Source: JAFEDN01 sp963697455
GTDB taxonomy: Bacteria; Pseudomonadota; Gammaproteobacteria; Coxiellales; Coxiellaceae
Length of the DNA: 49,590 bases
Assembly: GCA_963697455.1 (NCBI GenBank)
Contig: CAVOOI010000003.1
Location: 1 to 49,590, forward strand
Direction of reading: 5' to 3'
Both the position numbers and the translations under genes were made by a program. How positions within the stretch are numbered: the stretch's first letter is position 1; every line of letters starts with the position of its first letter. Positions 25,909-34,814 of this stretch are shown here, piece after piece. Under the pieces are notes generated by a model, which worked only from the letters and a program-made list of their open reading frames with translations, searched no databases and was not told where the DNA came from.

Positions 25909-26031
25909 TTAGGTATTATCAGTAAGGTCCTCATGAAGGCAGTCACAAATGGGAGTTTTCTCGGAAGCGTCAATATAACCTCGACAAGTTGTACAGACCA
26001 TATATCCTTCATTCATTTCTATCTGCCACAT
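25909..26031 (-). CDS. Small zinc-ribbon-like protein (40 aa)
   Basis: A 40-codon frame, shorter than most gene finders report. It has ATG at 26031 with GAGG nine bases upstream, and encodes MWQIEMNEGYMVCTTCRGYI and a further CDC pair. Cys13-x2-Cys16 and Cys29-x-Cys31 look like a small metal site. It lies in the otherwise empty gap downstream of DUF2807, on the opposite strand. The TAA stop is at 25909-25911. No family is recognised. Confidence 0.5.
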   Translation of the reverse strand: MWQIEMNEGYMVCTTCRGYIDASEKTPICDCLHEDLTDNT

Positions 26032-26105
26032 AGCGTATACCTCATTCATAACTAAAAATTAGATTCTACTAGATATAGCTTAAGTAAATATTAACATAGT
26101 CATAA

Positions 26106-26771
26106 TTACTGTAGAGAAGGGCGATCATTGGGTTCTTGTGAATTAAGTGCTCTTTTCTGTAAAAAACTTAGCAATGCATTAACATCTAATCCTCGTCTTA
26201 CCAGTTCTTCCAGAAAACTGGTGCTAAACTCGTCTATCAAAATATGAGTAGGAATATCATGTAAAATACTTCGAATCGTGCGAGTTTGTTCTTGATTTAA
26301 GATGATCTTAGCTAGTAATTCGAGAAATTCACTGTAGCTTTTGGGTTCTGGTTTATTAGTGAATAAACTAAATAAGGGTAAATTTGTAAATCTATCAACA
26401 AATATAGTGAGGTTGAAACTGTTTGCAATATATCGCCAGCCGCATAAAAAAGCGGCGATCAGTAAGGTGGATTGGCGTATTAATGAAAAAAAATAATTCT
26501 TGAAGGAAAGTGGGGTGTGAATAAAAAAAGCGCTGACACTAAGGAGGAAGTAAATGGATAAAATTATGGCTAAGAAAAGCCAGACAAAAGCCCATTTACG
26601 AATTTTTTGGGGATTAGGATGAACACGATCAATGTCGATCATTAATTCTTCTGTTTTAAATGGAGATTGATTGCTAACTTTGATTTTGGCTTGACGAACA
26701 TCAATCTCAATTTCTTTTTTAGTTAAGTACAAAGTTTTTTGCTTTAAAAACAGGGTATTTTTTATTGTCAT
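26106..26771 (-). CDS. Hypothetical membrane protein with two central helices
   Basis: A 221-residue protein: an N-terminal cytoplasmic domain (beta-rich, about residues 1-58), two close hydrophobic segments (about 62-85 and 97-117), and a helical C-terminal part (SYSEFLELLAKIILNQEQTR, LEELVRRGLDVNALLSFL). I cannot assign a family. The ATG at 26771 is chosen over a GTG at 26780, because TTGAGTG lies at suitable spacing from it. It runs leftward toward the 40-aa gene 74 nt away. Confidence 0.65.
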   Translation of the reverse strand: MTIKNTLFLKQKTLYLTKKEIEIDVRQAKIKVSNQSPFKTEELMIDIDRVHPNPQKIRKWAFVWLFLAIILSIYFLLSVSAFFIHTPLSFKNYFFSLIRQSTLLIAAFLCGWRYIANSFNLTIFVDRFTNLPLFSLFTNKPEPKSYSEFLELLAKIILNQEQTRTIRSILHDIPTHILIDEFSTSFLEELVRRGLDVNALLSFLQKRALNSQEPNDRPSLQ

Positions 26772-26949
26772 ATATATCACTCAATAATAAATAGCGGAGT
26801 TATACCTATCGTGAATGAATTTTATGCGTTGTTGCAAGCGTCGCCCCACTTGCACCTAGTCTAAAATCCATTCACGAAGGGTTACTAGCAATAAGAGGGC
26901 TTGAGATTATGTCAAATATGCTAAGTTTGTCAATTAATTCTAAAAACAA

Positions 26950-27753
26950 CTATAAGGAGGTTTTAGTGCCGATCATAAAAATTCTTCTAAATGAAAAAAG
27001 CACGTTTCCATCTAAATTTTCTTTATAGGCATGGCTGAAATGCTCAATAAGAGACGTTTGAAATTCTGTATAATCAGCCGATTTCAGGAATGGTAAAATG
27101 GGTAGTAGGACTGTCCCCCTCATCCATTCAAATATAGCCTGATGATTTTTCATTATTAAAAAATATTCTGTTTCCCACAAGTCAATAGCGGATAAGTTTA
27201 ATTCTGCAAAAATGCGATAGTAATCATTAGCTTGATAGAGCGGTTGATTTAATTTTGGATAGAGTAATTTAGCTAAGAGAGGTTGCCAACTTTTTTTTGA
27301 GAACAACAAAGAGATAACAGCTTGGTATGCAGGAGAATGAAAATTATTAGGCATTTGGATTGCAATCAACCCAGGTGTGCTAAGTTGCGAAACTAGCTGG
27401 GAGATAACTTTTGGGTGGTTATTTACCCATTGCAATGAAGCGTTGGCAAAAAAAATGTCAACATTAGCGGTCGGTGTAAAGCTAATGATATCAGAATGTA
27501 AAAATTTTAATGATGGATGGTTGAATTTTGCTGACTGTAACATGCTGTCTGAATTGTCAATCCCAACGATTTCTGCGTTTGGCCAACGATGTTTTAGTAA
27601 AACCGTGGTATTACCGGTTCCACACCCTAGATCATAAATTAAATTTGGTGTTGAGCTTGGGTTAATGGCTGATAGAAGATCACGCGCCGGCCTTGTTCTA
27701 GCATGAATAAATTTGGAGTAGACATTCGGATCCCAGTTATCTTCGCTTTGCAT
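26950..27753 (-). CDS. tam: Trans-aconitate 2-methyltransferase
   Basis: A 267-residue class I SAM methyltransferase. The SAM motif is YDLGCGTGN (residues 40-48), with ANASLQWVNNHPK and IQMPNNFHSPAY as Tam-specific blocks, and length matches E. coli Tam (252) closely. Tam methylates trans-aconitate, which otherwise inhibits the citric-acid cycle. The ATG at 27753 has AGGAG eight bases upstream. It faces a divergent KGG-repeat gene 142 nt away. Confidence 0.9.
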   Translation of the reverse strand: MQSEDNWDPNVYSKFIHARTRPARDLLSAINPSSTPNLIYDLGCGTGNTTVLLKHRWPNAEIVGIDNSDSMLQSAKFNHPSLKFLHSDIISFTPTANVDIFFANASLQWVNNHPKVISQLVSQLSTPGLIAIQMPNNFHSPAYQAVISLLFSKKSWQPLLAKLLYPKLNQPLYQANDYYRIFAELNLSAIDLWETEYFLIMKNHQAIFEWMRGTVLLPILPFLKSADYTEFQTSLIEHFSHAYKENLDGNVLFSFRRIFMIGTKTSL

Positions 27754-27895
27754 CAGGCAACTCCTTTATTTATCCCTGCGAATTTAATTTTTAATATAAT
27801 ATATCATCTACAAAAATGCTAATTAATAATTAAAATATTATTTTTTGATATTCGCTATAATTAATTTAGATCAATGATTAAATGTGGAGGTAATT

Positions 27896-28096
27896 ATGGT
27901 ACGTAGCCTAAAAAAAACGAAGAAAATGTCATTATCTGAAGCGGGACGTAAAGGTGGATTGGCTCGAGCTAAAAAATATAGCAAGCAACAGTTATCAAAA
28001 CAAGCAAGAAAGGGAGCCAGAACCATTGAACGTATACGACCAGGTTTTCATGCTGAAATAGGCCAAAAAGGTGGTCAAGCACGTGGAAAAAAATAA
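27896..28096 (+). CDS. KGG-repeat general stress-like small protein
   Basis: A 66-residue highly basic protein of KGG/GsiB-type repeats: SEAGRKGGLARAKK near the start and EIGQKGGQARGKK at the end, separated by a basic helix. Related proteins accumulate under stress or desiccation. GGAGG lies six bases ahead of the ATG at 27896; the frame stays open upstream, but no better start exists. A strong terminator follows 4 nt after the stop. Confidence 0.85.
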   Translation: MVRSLKKTKKMSLSEAGRKGGLARAKKYSKQQLSKQARKGARTIERIRPGFHAEIGQKGGQARGKK

Positions 28097-28100
28097 TCCA

Positions 28101-28137
28101 TAAAAGGGGTGAGTAAGTTAACTACTGGCCCCTTTTA
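28101..28137. terminator. Bidirectional intrinsic terminator
   Basis: TAAAAGGGG (28101-28109) and CCCCTTTTA (28129-28137) pair perfectly, with an inner AGTA/TACT pairing. Each arm ends in a run of T on its own strand, so it can terminate both the KGG gene and the small leftward lipoprotein gene (28305-28141). Confidence 0.88.
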
Positions 28138-28140
28138 TTC

Positions 28141-28305
28141 TCAATCTAGGTAACCCTGTTGGACTAATTGGTAATGATGTCCACTATTTTCAATAGAGCG
28201 ACAAAAGGTTTCAATACAGCAGTTCTTGGCAGAAGTAACAGGATTGTTACTACAGCCCGAAGTGATCAGAAAGGTAGTCGCTGACAAAATAACTACAAAA
28301 CGCAT
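28141..28305 (-). CDS. Small lipoprotein (54 aa)
   Basis: A 54-codon gene with an obvious lipoprotein signal: MRFVVILSATTFLITSGC, lipobox Cys18. AAGG lies about 12 bases before the ATG at 28305. The mature chain has three more cysteines (KNCCIETFCRS), then SGHHYQLVQQGYLD. The bidirectional terminator starts 4 nt past its stop, which supports it as a real transcription unit. Function unknown; it resembles the small outer-membrane lipoproteins that many gene finders miss. Confidence 0.68.
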   Translation of the reverse strand: MRFVVILSATTFLITSGCSNNPVTSAKNCCIETFCRSIENSGHHYQLVQQGYLD

Positions 28306-28377
28306 TTAACAACACCTTGCTTAAAAAAAGCACTAATAATAAACTTCCATTTTTTGATAGTAAAGTGGAGTTGAGAA

Positions 28378-28749
28378 ATGAAAGTTAAACTAGGTGTGAT
28401 TGCTGTTCAAGATTATGATCGAGCTAAAGAATTTTATCGGACAAAATTAAATTGTAGCGTAGTAACCGATGCAAAGTTTGGAGAATGTTCTCGCTGGATA
28501 GAGTTGAAATTACCGGAAAGTGAAGCACATATTGCTCTTTTTACCTCACCAGATAAAGCTTTCGAGCCTACGCCTTGTTCGAACATTGTATTTGGTTGTG
28601 AAAATATTGAAAATCTTTATCGGGAATTAACTGCCAATGGCGTGGAATTTGTTCAGCCACCTAAACAAGAATCTTGGGGCATCAGCGCCTTGTTTAAAGA
28701 TAGCGAAGGAAATACTTTTTGCTTAAGTCAAGAATTGGCTGTGGACTAA
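28378..28749 (+). CDS. VOC-family (glyoxalase/dioxygenase-fold) protein
   Basis: A 123-residue vicinal-oxygen-chelate protein with one betaalphabetabetabeta pair: VKLGVIAVQDYDRAKEFYRTKLNC at the start and ALFKDSEGNTFCLSQ at the end. Such proteins act as dimers on small metal-bound substrates, in glyoxal or antibiotic detoxification. The usual metal ligands are only partly evident, so no reaction is claimed. The ATG at 28378 follows GTGGAGTTGAGAA, a good ribosome site. Confidence 0.85.
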   Translation: MKVKLGVIAVQDYDRAKEFYRTKLNCSVVTDAKFGECSRWIELKLPESEAHIALFTSPDKAFEPTPCSNIVFGCENIENLYRELTANGVEFVQPPKQESWGISALFKDSEGNTFCLSQELAVD

Positions 28750-28835
28750 TTCCACTTGCTTCTTGTGTGAATATTGGATATTATTAATTTTCACATACTA
28801 AATAATGATATTTAATATAACAAGGTGCTGTTGCC

Positions 28836-30203
28836 ATGTCGGCAAAAAAATTTTCAATTTTCGTTTTCTCGACTATTTTAGTGATTATGGCGCTTTGTTA
28901 TATCAGCAATCACTCGGCTACAGAGCGCTCTGTTTTACGGCAACTCCATCAGTTACCCCAAACCATGCTTGCTTATTTAGAAAAAAGCAACAATTTGAAA
29001 GTGAAGCCACGTGAACAAGAGAAACTCGCACAGTTTTTTTTAAAAAAATATTTTTCTCCTTGGTGTATTTCTTTCTCAGAAATAGAGTTACAGAAAATTA
29101 AAAAGGAGATAGAAGTACAGAGTAATAGGTTTGTAGCGAATCCAGGCTTCGGGGCAAATACACGTCCTTATGGTCAAGATTGGATAAAAAGTTTATTGCT
29201 AAATATAAATATAGAGCATTTTCCGAATTCGAATAAAGATGCAATCACCATTCACAACTCTAACATCAGAGTGTTGCCAACTTTAGATCCATCTTTTAAT
29301 GACGCGTTTTCTATCTCGAAAGGTTACCCATTTGATAATTTGCAAGCCAGTTATATTTCAGCTGGTACCCCTATCCATATTATCCAGGTATCAAGAGATA
29401 AAGCTTGGTTTTATGTTTTAACAGGTGACTATTATGGATGGATTGCCGAACAAGACGTGGCCTATGTAGATAATGCATTCAAGCGAAAATGGCAGTCAGG
29501 TAAGTACGCGGTCAGCACGCAAGATGATATCCCACTATTTGATGCGTATCACCATTTAACGATAAAAACTCGGATTGGGGTAATTTATCCCATTGTGTCT
29601 AGTACAAAATCTAATTTTGTTATCCTGGTTCCGCGCATGGCAAGAACAGGTTATGCTGCTTATAAACCAGTGCAAGTGAGTCGGCTATTTCTTAACAAGT
29701 TTCCAATCACTGTTTCAAGTTTTAATATCGCAGATGTAGCTGATAATTTAATGGGTAAACCTTTCGGTTGGGGTGGAATTTACGGTTACCGTGATTGTTC
29801 TGCTACAATTAAGGATTTAATGGCTAATTTTGGAATCTGGCTGCCAAGAAATTCAATTGACCAAATGACTTTTCCAGATTACCACTCCTTGAAAGGTTTG
29901 AGCGATAGTGAGAAAGAAAAAAAAATAATAAAAGAAGCGACGCCTTTTTTGACACTGCTCCATATGCCTGGTCACGTGGTTCTGTACATTGGCCACAGAG
30001 AAGGGCACCCTGTAGTATTTCAAAATATATGGGGACTGCATATTTATAAAATATTAACAAAAAAAGACAGGATCGTTATCGGAAAAATCGTCATTACCTC
30101 GCTGTATTTTGGTCATAATTTCATTAATGTTTCTCAATATCAATTGAGTAAGGTGGATGGCATGAGATTGCTAATTCAGCCTAATATGTTTGTGCATGGA
30201 TAG
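28836..30203 (+). CDS. SH3-domain/NlpC-P60 cell-wall endopeptidase
   Basis: A 455-residue exported hydrolase: N-terminal signal anchor (IFVFSTILVIMALCYI), a helical N-terminal domain (about 40-115) of the NlpC/P60 N-terminal type, two SH3b-like domains (about 135-215 and 220-285), then a C40 peptidase domain. The catalytic Cys321 lies in YRDCSATIKDL and His380 in MPGHVVLYIG, with a polar third residue near Q395-N396. It probably cuts gamma-D-glutamyl-diamino acid bonds in peptidoglycan peptides. The YkfC-type architecture suggests use in wall recycling or remodelling. It ends 34 nt before a strong palindromic stem. Confidence 0.9.
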   Translation: MSAKKFSIFVFSTILVIMALCYISNHSATERSVLRQLHQLPQTMLAYLEKSNNLKVKPREQEKLAQFFLKKYFSPWCISFSEIELQKIKKEIEVQSNRFVANPGFGANTRPYGQDWIKSLLLNINIEHFPNSNKDAITIHNSNIRVLPTLDPSFNDAFSISKGYPFDNLQASYISAGTPIHIIQVSRDKAWFYVLTGDYYGWIAEQDVAYVDNAFKRKWQSGKYAVSTQDDIPLFDAYHHLTIKTRIGVIYPIVSSTKSNFVILVPRMARTGYAAYKPVQVSRLFLNKFPITVSSFNIADVADNLMGKPFGWGGIYGYRDCSATIKDLMANFGIWLPRNSIDQMTFPDYHSLKGLSDSEKEKKIIKEATPFLTLLHMPGHVVLYIGHREGHPVVFQNIWGLHIYKILTKKDRIVIGKIVITSLYFGHNFINVSQYQLSKVDGMRLLIQPNMFVHG

Positions 30204-30205
30204 CC

Positions 30206-30219
30206 TTCAGCACAGGATT
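30206..30219 (-). repeat. Dispersed repeat, family A (copy 4)
   Basis: ttcagcacaggatt is the exact reverse complement of 11697-11710. It starts three bases after the NlpC-P60 stop codon. The flanking gaaacgttt is also similar to the flank at 11688-11696. Confidence 0.55.
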
Positions 30220-30237
30220 GAAACGTTTCATGAAGTC

Positions 30238-30265
30238 TGACGCTAACATGATCCTGTTAGCGTCA
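30238..30265. terminator. Stem-loop between converging genes
   Basis: tgacgctaaca (30238-30248) and tgttagcgtca (30255-30265) form a perfect 11-bp stem with a 6-nt loop. T-runs are weak on both sides, so it may stabilise transcripts rather than terminate strongly. It separates the NlpC-P60 gene from the leftward membrane-protein gene. Confidence 0.65.
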
Positions 30266-30285
30266 AACGAAAAGATATCTTCTGA

Positions 30286-30762
30286 TTAATGGGTATGGCT
30301 TTCCATTTTTTTGGCGCCTACGTAGCCGCCAACTATCGCTGATATTGCTTGAATTAATGAAAGAAAGAATAATCGCATTGTAACGGGTTCGGCTGCTTCT
30401 CGTGTTAAGTGTAAAGCAAAAAATACTGTTAAAAAGAGCGCTAAAGCCCAGGCTAAAAAGCCATGTATTCCAGCAAAGCAAGGCCGATGAGGATTAGCAA
30501 GTCCACCTGCTACCCAACCAGCAAAAAACATGGTGATGATACTGCAAATTAATAACCAGATATAACCGCCTGCGCCTATCCCGATTAATGAGTGGTTAAC
30601 CTCAGGATAGTTTATCAACCCAAAGCCCGCATTGAGAAGGTTGAATAAAATACCAAGTCCGAAAGCAACCAAGGTCCCTGCAATTACTGCAGACCAGTTG
30701 ACTTTACAGCTATGCGTGGCGGGTAAGCAACATGAGGTATTGTCTTTGATTACATTGTCCAT
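30286..30762 (-). CDS. Small multi-spanning membrane protein
   Basis: A 158-residue protein with about four hydrophobic segments (VNWSAVIAGTLVAFGLGILFNLL; IWLLICSIITMFFAGWVAGGLA; FLAWALALFLTVFFAL; FFLSLIQAISAIVGGYVGA). The start VNWSAVIAGT-x-V is seen in widespread small membrane proteins of unknown function. Four cysteines near the N-terminus (SCCLPATHSC) could bind metal. GGAGG lies eight bases before the ATG at 30762, better than the ATG at 30777. Confidence 0.75.
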   Translation of the reverse strand: MDNVIKDNTSCCLPATHSCKVNWSAVIAGTLVAFGLGILFNLLNAGFGLINYPEVNHSLIGIGAGGYIWLLICSIITMFFAGWVAGGLANPHRPCFAGIHGFLAWALALFLTVFFALHLTREAAEPVTMRLFFLSLIQAISAIVGGYVGAKKMESHTH

Positions 30763-30868
30763 AAAAAATTCCTCCATGAAAGATTATCGAAAAACAATAA
30801 TATAATCCTGTTTTAAGGATAAAGATAGTTCTTGACTACTATGTATATGAATTATTTTAGTCCAACTG

Positions 30869-31489
30869 TCATTGTTTTTTTAAATGTAGCAATTTCCAGT
30901 AGCCAAACAGATTTGTTTTGTGAGAATTTAATAATTTAAAATGAGGGTAGTTAAGTATTTTATCAATAGAAAAATCAGATTTAAAACCAATATAGGATTG
31001 TGCGCTGGAGAGTAATTGTTCAAACTTTTTTAAAAATGGATGGGTAGAACTGAAGTGGTTAACAATAATGATTTCTCCGTTTTTCTTGCAAACACGGTTT
31101 ATTTCATTTAGGAATTGATCAATGTCCGGAACGACAGAAACCACATACATTGCTACAACAAAATCAAAACTTTCATCAGGAAATTGCAATGCTGTAGCGT
31201 CCATTGCTTGTAGGGTAATGCCTTGTAAATGATGGCTAGTTATTTTATCTTTTGCTTTAGCCAGCATTTTTTCCGAGATATCTACACCAACGATTTGTAA
31301 ATCAGAACGATATAAAGGCAGGGAAAGGCCTGTTCCTACACCTACTTCAATGATTTTTGCATTATTAGTTGCATATTGATTGACAAGTTCGACGCAGTGT
31401 TCTCTCCCAGCCTTGAAAATACGACCAAAGAGGAAATTGTAAATAGAGGCATAAGAATCATAAATCTTTTGTACTGATAGCGCGCTCAT
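30869..31489 (-). CDS. Phosphatidylethanolamine N-methyltransferase-like (PmtA family)
   Basis: A 206-residue SAM methyltransferase: KIIEVGVGTGLSLP motif (residues 46-58), VDISEKMLAKAK, then MYVVSVVPD and the VNHFSS stretch, all typical of PmtA-like methyltransferases. These make phosphatidylcholine from phosphatidylethanolamine, which several Legionella-like organisms use in their membranes. Its ATG overlaps the stop of the upstream membrane-protein gene by 4 nt (ATGA), a classic coupling. I have not given a symbol, since UbiE-like paralogues look similar. Confidence 0.8.
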   Translation of the reverse strand: MSALSVQKIYDSYASIYNFLFGRIFKAGREHCVELVNQYATNNAKIIEVGVGTGLSLPLYRSDLQIVGVDISEKMLAKAKDKITSHHLQGITLQAMDATALQFPDESFDFVVAMYVVSVVPDIDQFLNEINRVCKKNGEIIIVNHFSSTHPFLKKFEQLLSSAQSYIGFKSDFSIDKILNYPHFKLLNSHKTNLFGYWKLLHLKKQ

Positions 31490-33035
31490 ATGTTCTCCCT
31501 AATTCGCACTCGTTTAAAAATATAATTATTTTTATAAAAATCGTATAGGTAGTAGCCTTTTAGATGTAAATAAAGTGTTAATTTTTCAATTGTAAAGATA
31601 TTAGCAAATTGTAAGCCGGGCTCTTTGAGTTTTGGATTATTTGGTACCTGTACAATAATGACATCAGGCTGATTTTTCTGCAAGCTACGCTCAAAAATTG
31701 AAAAAAATAACTTTATATCATGTTGTAGATTGCAAAGATGAGTTTGCTTGAGATGCGATAATTTCACGATATAAGGAATAAACCAGGCATTAAACCAAGG
31801 TGAGACAACTTCTGGTTGAGTATAAATAGGAATAGCATACCCAGGAGAAGTATAGTTATTGAAGTAAAATAATTTTTCAGTTGGAAGAAAATGTTGGTTA
31901 GTGTAGGTAATCCACTGATTCCAAACGTTTTTTTGGTCATAAAAATTTTTAACCAGATATATGTTCACTCTAGTCATATTTAATAGAATGTAAAGAACAG
32001 ACCCGAGCGCAATAAAAACTGTGATTGAATTTGGCTTAAAGTCTTTCCCAGTCGAAAATTGCTTTACATTGAAACTCAATATAAAAGCGAATATTAACAA
32101 TGAAAAAAAATAGGCGGGATAAATATGATAAAACCAAATTTTTTGTTCAAAAAAATAAATTAACCAGCTAGCAAGTGTGGCAAGCGTAATCATGCAGATA
32201 GCATGTTGGTTTTTAAATTTATAAGCGTTAATCAGCACCAAGGAGACGGCTAATACTGGGAAAAAAGAATAAATGGAGAGTAAGATTGTAACAATATTAC
32301 TGTCATATCCTTTTTCGTAGCATAAAACTAAAGGAATAATAGTAGTGATATAGTTTGGAAACGCGAAGTAAATAAGTAATGATAAAATCAAAATAACAAG
32401 ATAAAAGAAAATATTATCATAATGGTGTTTATGCTGAGATAACGAAAAAAATTTTATATAAATATCAAGAAAAATAAAAATACTAATATAGAAAATATTC
32501 TGCATTATTCCAAACGCAGCAAATAAAGCAAATAGTAAGGTCATAGATTGAGAAAATTTAAAAGTAGGGAAATATTGTGCGGTGAGTAATTTTAAAAAAA
32601 AATAGGGCAAAATTAAACTAATTAGAACTAGCTCTCGTTGGCCAAGGGTAATTTGGGAATGAAGTAAAGAGATAGCATAAGCACATAATAAATGACGCGT
32701 ATTTTGGAGTAATGCTGATAGCGATAGGCTCTTACCAGCAGGCAATAGCAAGAAATTAAACTGAACGTATTGATAATTAAAACATAAAGCGGAACCAGGT
32801 ACTTAATTGAGGCATGGGTGAGCTGGTGAAGCCAGACAACAGGAAAATAAAAAGCGTAAACATAGATATCATTATCATCGAAGAGGTTAGTCAAATACTG
32901 GCCACCAGACAGCAGTCTTCTCGCTGCTTCTATATGCCATATCACATCCATATCTAAAAATGAATTGCAATAGAAGATAAACGCAATGCTTAGAAAGCAA
33001 AAAGTGAGGACACTGTCAACGAATGCATTTTTCAT
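31486..33035 (-). pseudogene. Multi-spanning membrane protein (glycosyltransferase-like) with a one-base frameshift
   Basis: Two frames make one protein. Frame 1 (33035-32628) encodes CFLSIAFIFYCNSFLDMDV to FIPKLPLANES*. Frame 2 (32751-31486) resumes at LGQRELVLISLILPYFFLK. Joined near 32640 the reading becomes FIPKLPLGQRELVL, a natural match, so a single-base deletion in CCCTTGGCC is the likely cause. About ten to twelve hydrophobic helices, an extracytoplasmic Asp-rich loop (FDDNDIYVYAFYFPVVW) near the start and a long C-terminal soluble domain are similar to lipid-linked glycosyltransferases or O-antigen-type polytopic proteins. I cannot name the family. It is coupled to the downstream methyltransferase. 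Confidence 0.75.
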
Positions 33036-33108
33036 TTTACCTGCCTATTGAACAGCGACGATACCTTCTGCTTTTTTTCACATTTGCGAAAAAAAACGTG
33101 AAAACCTA

Positions 33109-33930
33109 TTATTTTCGATTATCTAAAAAATAAAAATGATCTATTGGGGCGCGACCCTGACCTAAACGATATTGCTTTCCTGCAGCAGCAGTAATTGCTT
33201 GCGTTATATAATTCTTAGCAGATTGTACTGCATCAAGTAGTGGCAAGCCTTGGGCTAGATAAGAAGCAATGGCAGCAGATAAACTGCAACCTGTTCCATG
33301 GGTATTTTGGGTGTCAATGCGAATTTGTTCAAACCAATAACAAGTTTCATTCTCTACTATATATAACACATCTGAAGATGAATGAGATAGTAAATGCCCA
33401 CCTTTGATCAATACATTAACGTTAAAGTGCTGTCAATCTCAATTGCGGCAAGCTCAGCTTCTTGTTCAGTGCGTATATTTCTTTCTAGAATGCATTCTGC
33501 TTCTACTAAATTAGGTGTAATTAAATCTACTGAATAAAATAATTTTTGTTTCAATATTGATAATGCGTTTGGATCGAGCAATCTGGAACCATCTTTGGCA
33601 ACCATAACAGGATCGAGAACAATATTTTTTAAATTATATTTTTCTATTACCTTGCTGATTGCCTCAATAATGCGTTCGTCATCAAGCATTCCAATTTTAA
33701 TCGCCTGAACCGTTAAGTCTGTTAATACAGTATCAAGTTGTGTTAATACAAAATCAGCGGGAATTTTATAAATAGAGCGGCACGCCTTGAGTATTTTGCG
33801 CGACAAGCGCGGTTATTACTGCTGCTGCGTAACTGCCTGTGGCAGAAATGGCCTTGATATCTGCACGAATTCCTGCCCCTCCCGATGGATCAGTTCCTGC
33901 AATGCTGAGAACAGTAGCTAAGTTATTCAT
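33109..33930 (-). pseudogene. thiD: Hydroxymethylpyrimidine kinase ThiD with two frameshifts
   Basis: Three frames make one ThiD. Residues MNNLATVLSIAGTDPSGGAG start at ATG 33930. A break at about 33781 needs one base fewer in GTGCCGCTC to reach RSIYKIPADFVLTQLDTVLT. A second at about 33415-33430 needs one base more to pass from AAIEIDST into NVNVLIKGGHLL. The product kinase adds phosphate to hydroxymethylpyrimidine, feeding thiamine synthesis. The HGTGCSLSAAIASYLAQG active-site block is intact. Its start sits 2 nt after the thiM stop, so they form an operon. Either both breaks are errors or the pathway is being lost while thiM persists. Confidence 0.85.
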
Positions 33931-33932
33931 TA

Positions 33933-34703
33933 TTATTCCTTTCCATGCGGTATAGCTAATGCGTCCAAAAAATGCATCCGAAATGAGCCTGGCCCACTCG
34001 CTTTAATCGCAGCGTGCTCGCCGCAAGCATTATAAAAATTTACAGCTGCATAAGTGGCAAGATATCTATCTGCTTCTACTGCATGAAAAGCACACACGAC
34101 AGAAGTTAATAAGCAGCCTGTTCCGGTAATCAAGGGCATCAATTTAGAACCGCCATGAATTAATTTAACCCGTTGATCTTGTATGATGACATCTGTTTCA
34201 CCGCTGATTGCCAGTACCACATCATGATTTTTGGAAAAATATTTTGCAGATTCAATTATTTCTGTGCCATTGATACTGGCATCTACCCCTTTAGTCGTGC
34301 CATTTAAATCACATAGCGCCATAATTTCACTTGCATTTCCTCGAATCACAGCGAACTGATAATTATCAATCAGTGTTAAACATGTTTCTGTGCGATATTG
34401 ACTAGCTCCCGCACCTACCGGGTCTAAGATTAATGGTTTTTCTAATTGAGTGGCAATTTTACAGGCTTGATTGGCCAATTCAATTGACTCATCGCATAAG
34501 GTTCCGATATTAATCACAACGCCATCGGCTAATTTAATTAATTCTTCTGCCTCGTTTTTTGCTTTGATCATTATCGGTGAAGCGCCTAAACTCAATAATC
34601 CATTTGCGACAAAGTCCATTGTCACTTCATTTGTAACATTAAGAATTAATGGTCTAACAATTTTAATTTTTTGCAACAAATTGTTGGTTGATCCGGATTG
34701 CAT
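33933..34703 (-). CDS. thiM: Hydroxyethylthiazole kinase
   Basis: A 256-residue ThiM with no interruption. It phosphorylates 4-methyl-5-hydroxyethylthiazole in thiamine salvage. Conserved features include PLILNVTNEVTMDFVANGLL at the start, the catalytic GTGCLLTSVVCAFHA block near residue 190, and DPVGAGAS in the middle. It precedes thiD with only 2 nt between. No TPP riboswitch is recognisable in the 110 nt upstream. The two genes imply scavenging of thiazole and pyrimidine moieties rather than complete synthesis. Confidence 0.93.
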   Translation of the reverse strand: MQSGSTNNLLQKIKIVRPLILNVTNEVTMDFVANGLLSLGASPIMIKAKNEAEELIKLADGVVINIGTLCDESIELANQACKIATQLEKPLILDPVGAGASQYRTETCLTLIDNYQFAVIRGNASEIMALCDLNGTTKGVDASINGTEIIESAKYFSKNHDVVLAISGETDVIIQDQRVKLIHGGSKLMPLITGTGCLLTSVVCAFHAVEADRYLATYAAVNFYNACGEHAAIKASGPGSFRMHFLDALAIPHGKE

Positions 34704-34814
34704 TGTTTAAGTCCTCTAAAACCTGATCTATGTTATTTTGGCCCAAAACCATGGTTGATTCAAGAGATTCAAGTTGATGGTTCAAACAAAGAAATTTTTT
34801 TCGTGAGTGGATTT

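Noticed and set aside
34700..34760. Plus-strand acctgatctatgttat resembling a TPP riboswitch core near thiM
   Set aside because: It lies on the strand opposite to thiM/thiD, lacks the CTGAGA and closing GG blocks, and the upstream region on the thiM strand has no THI element.
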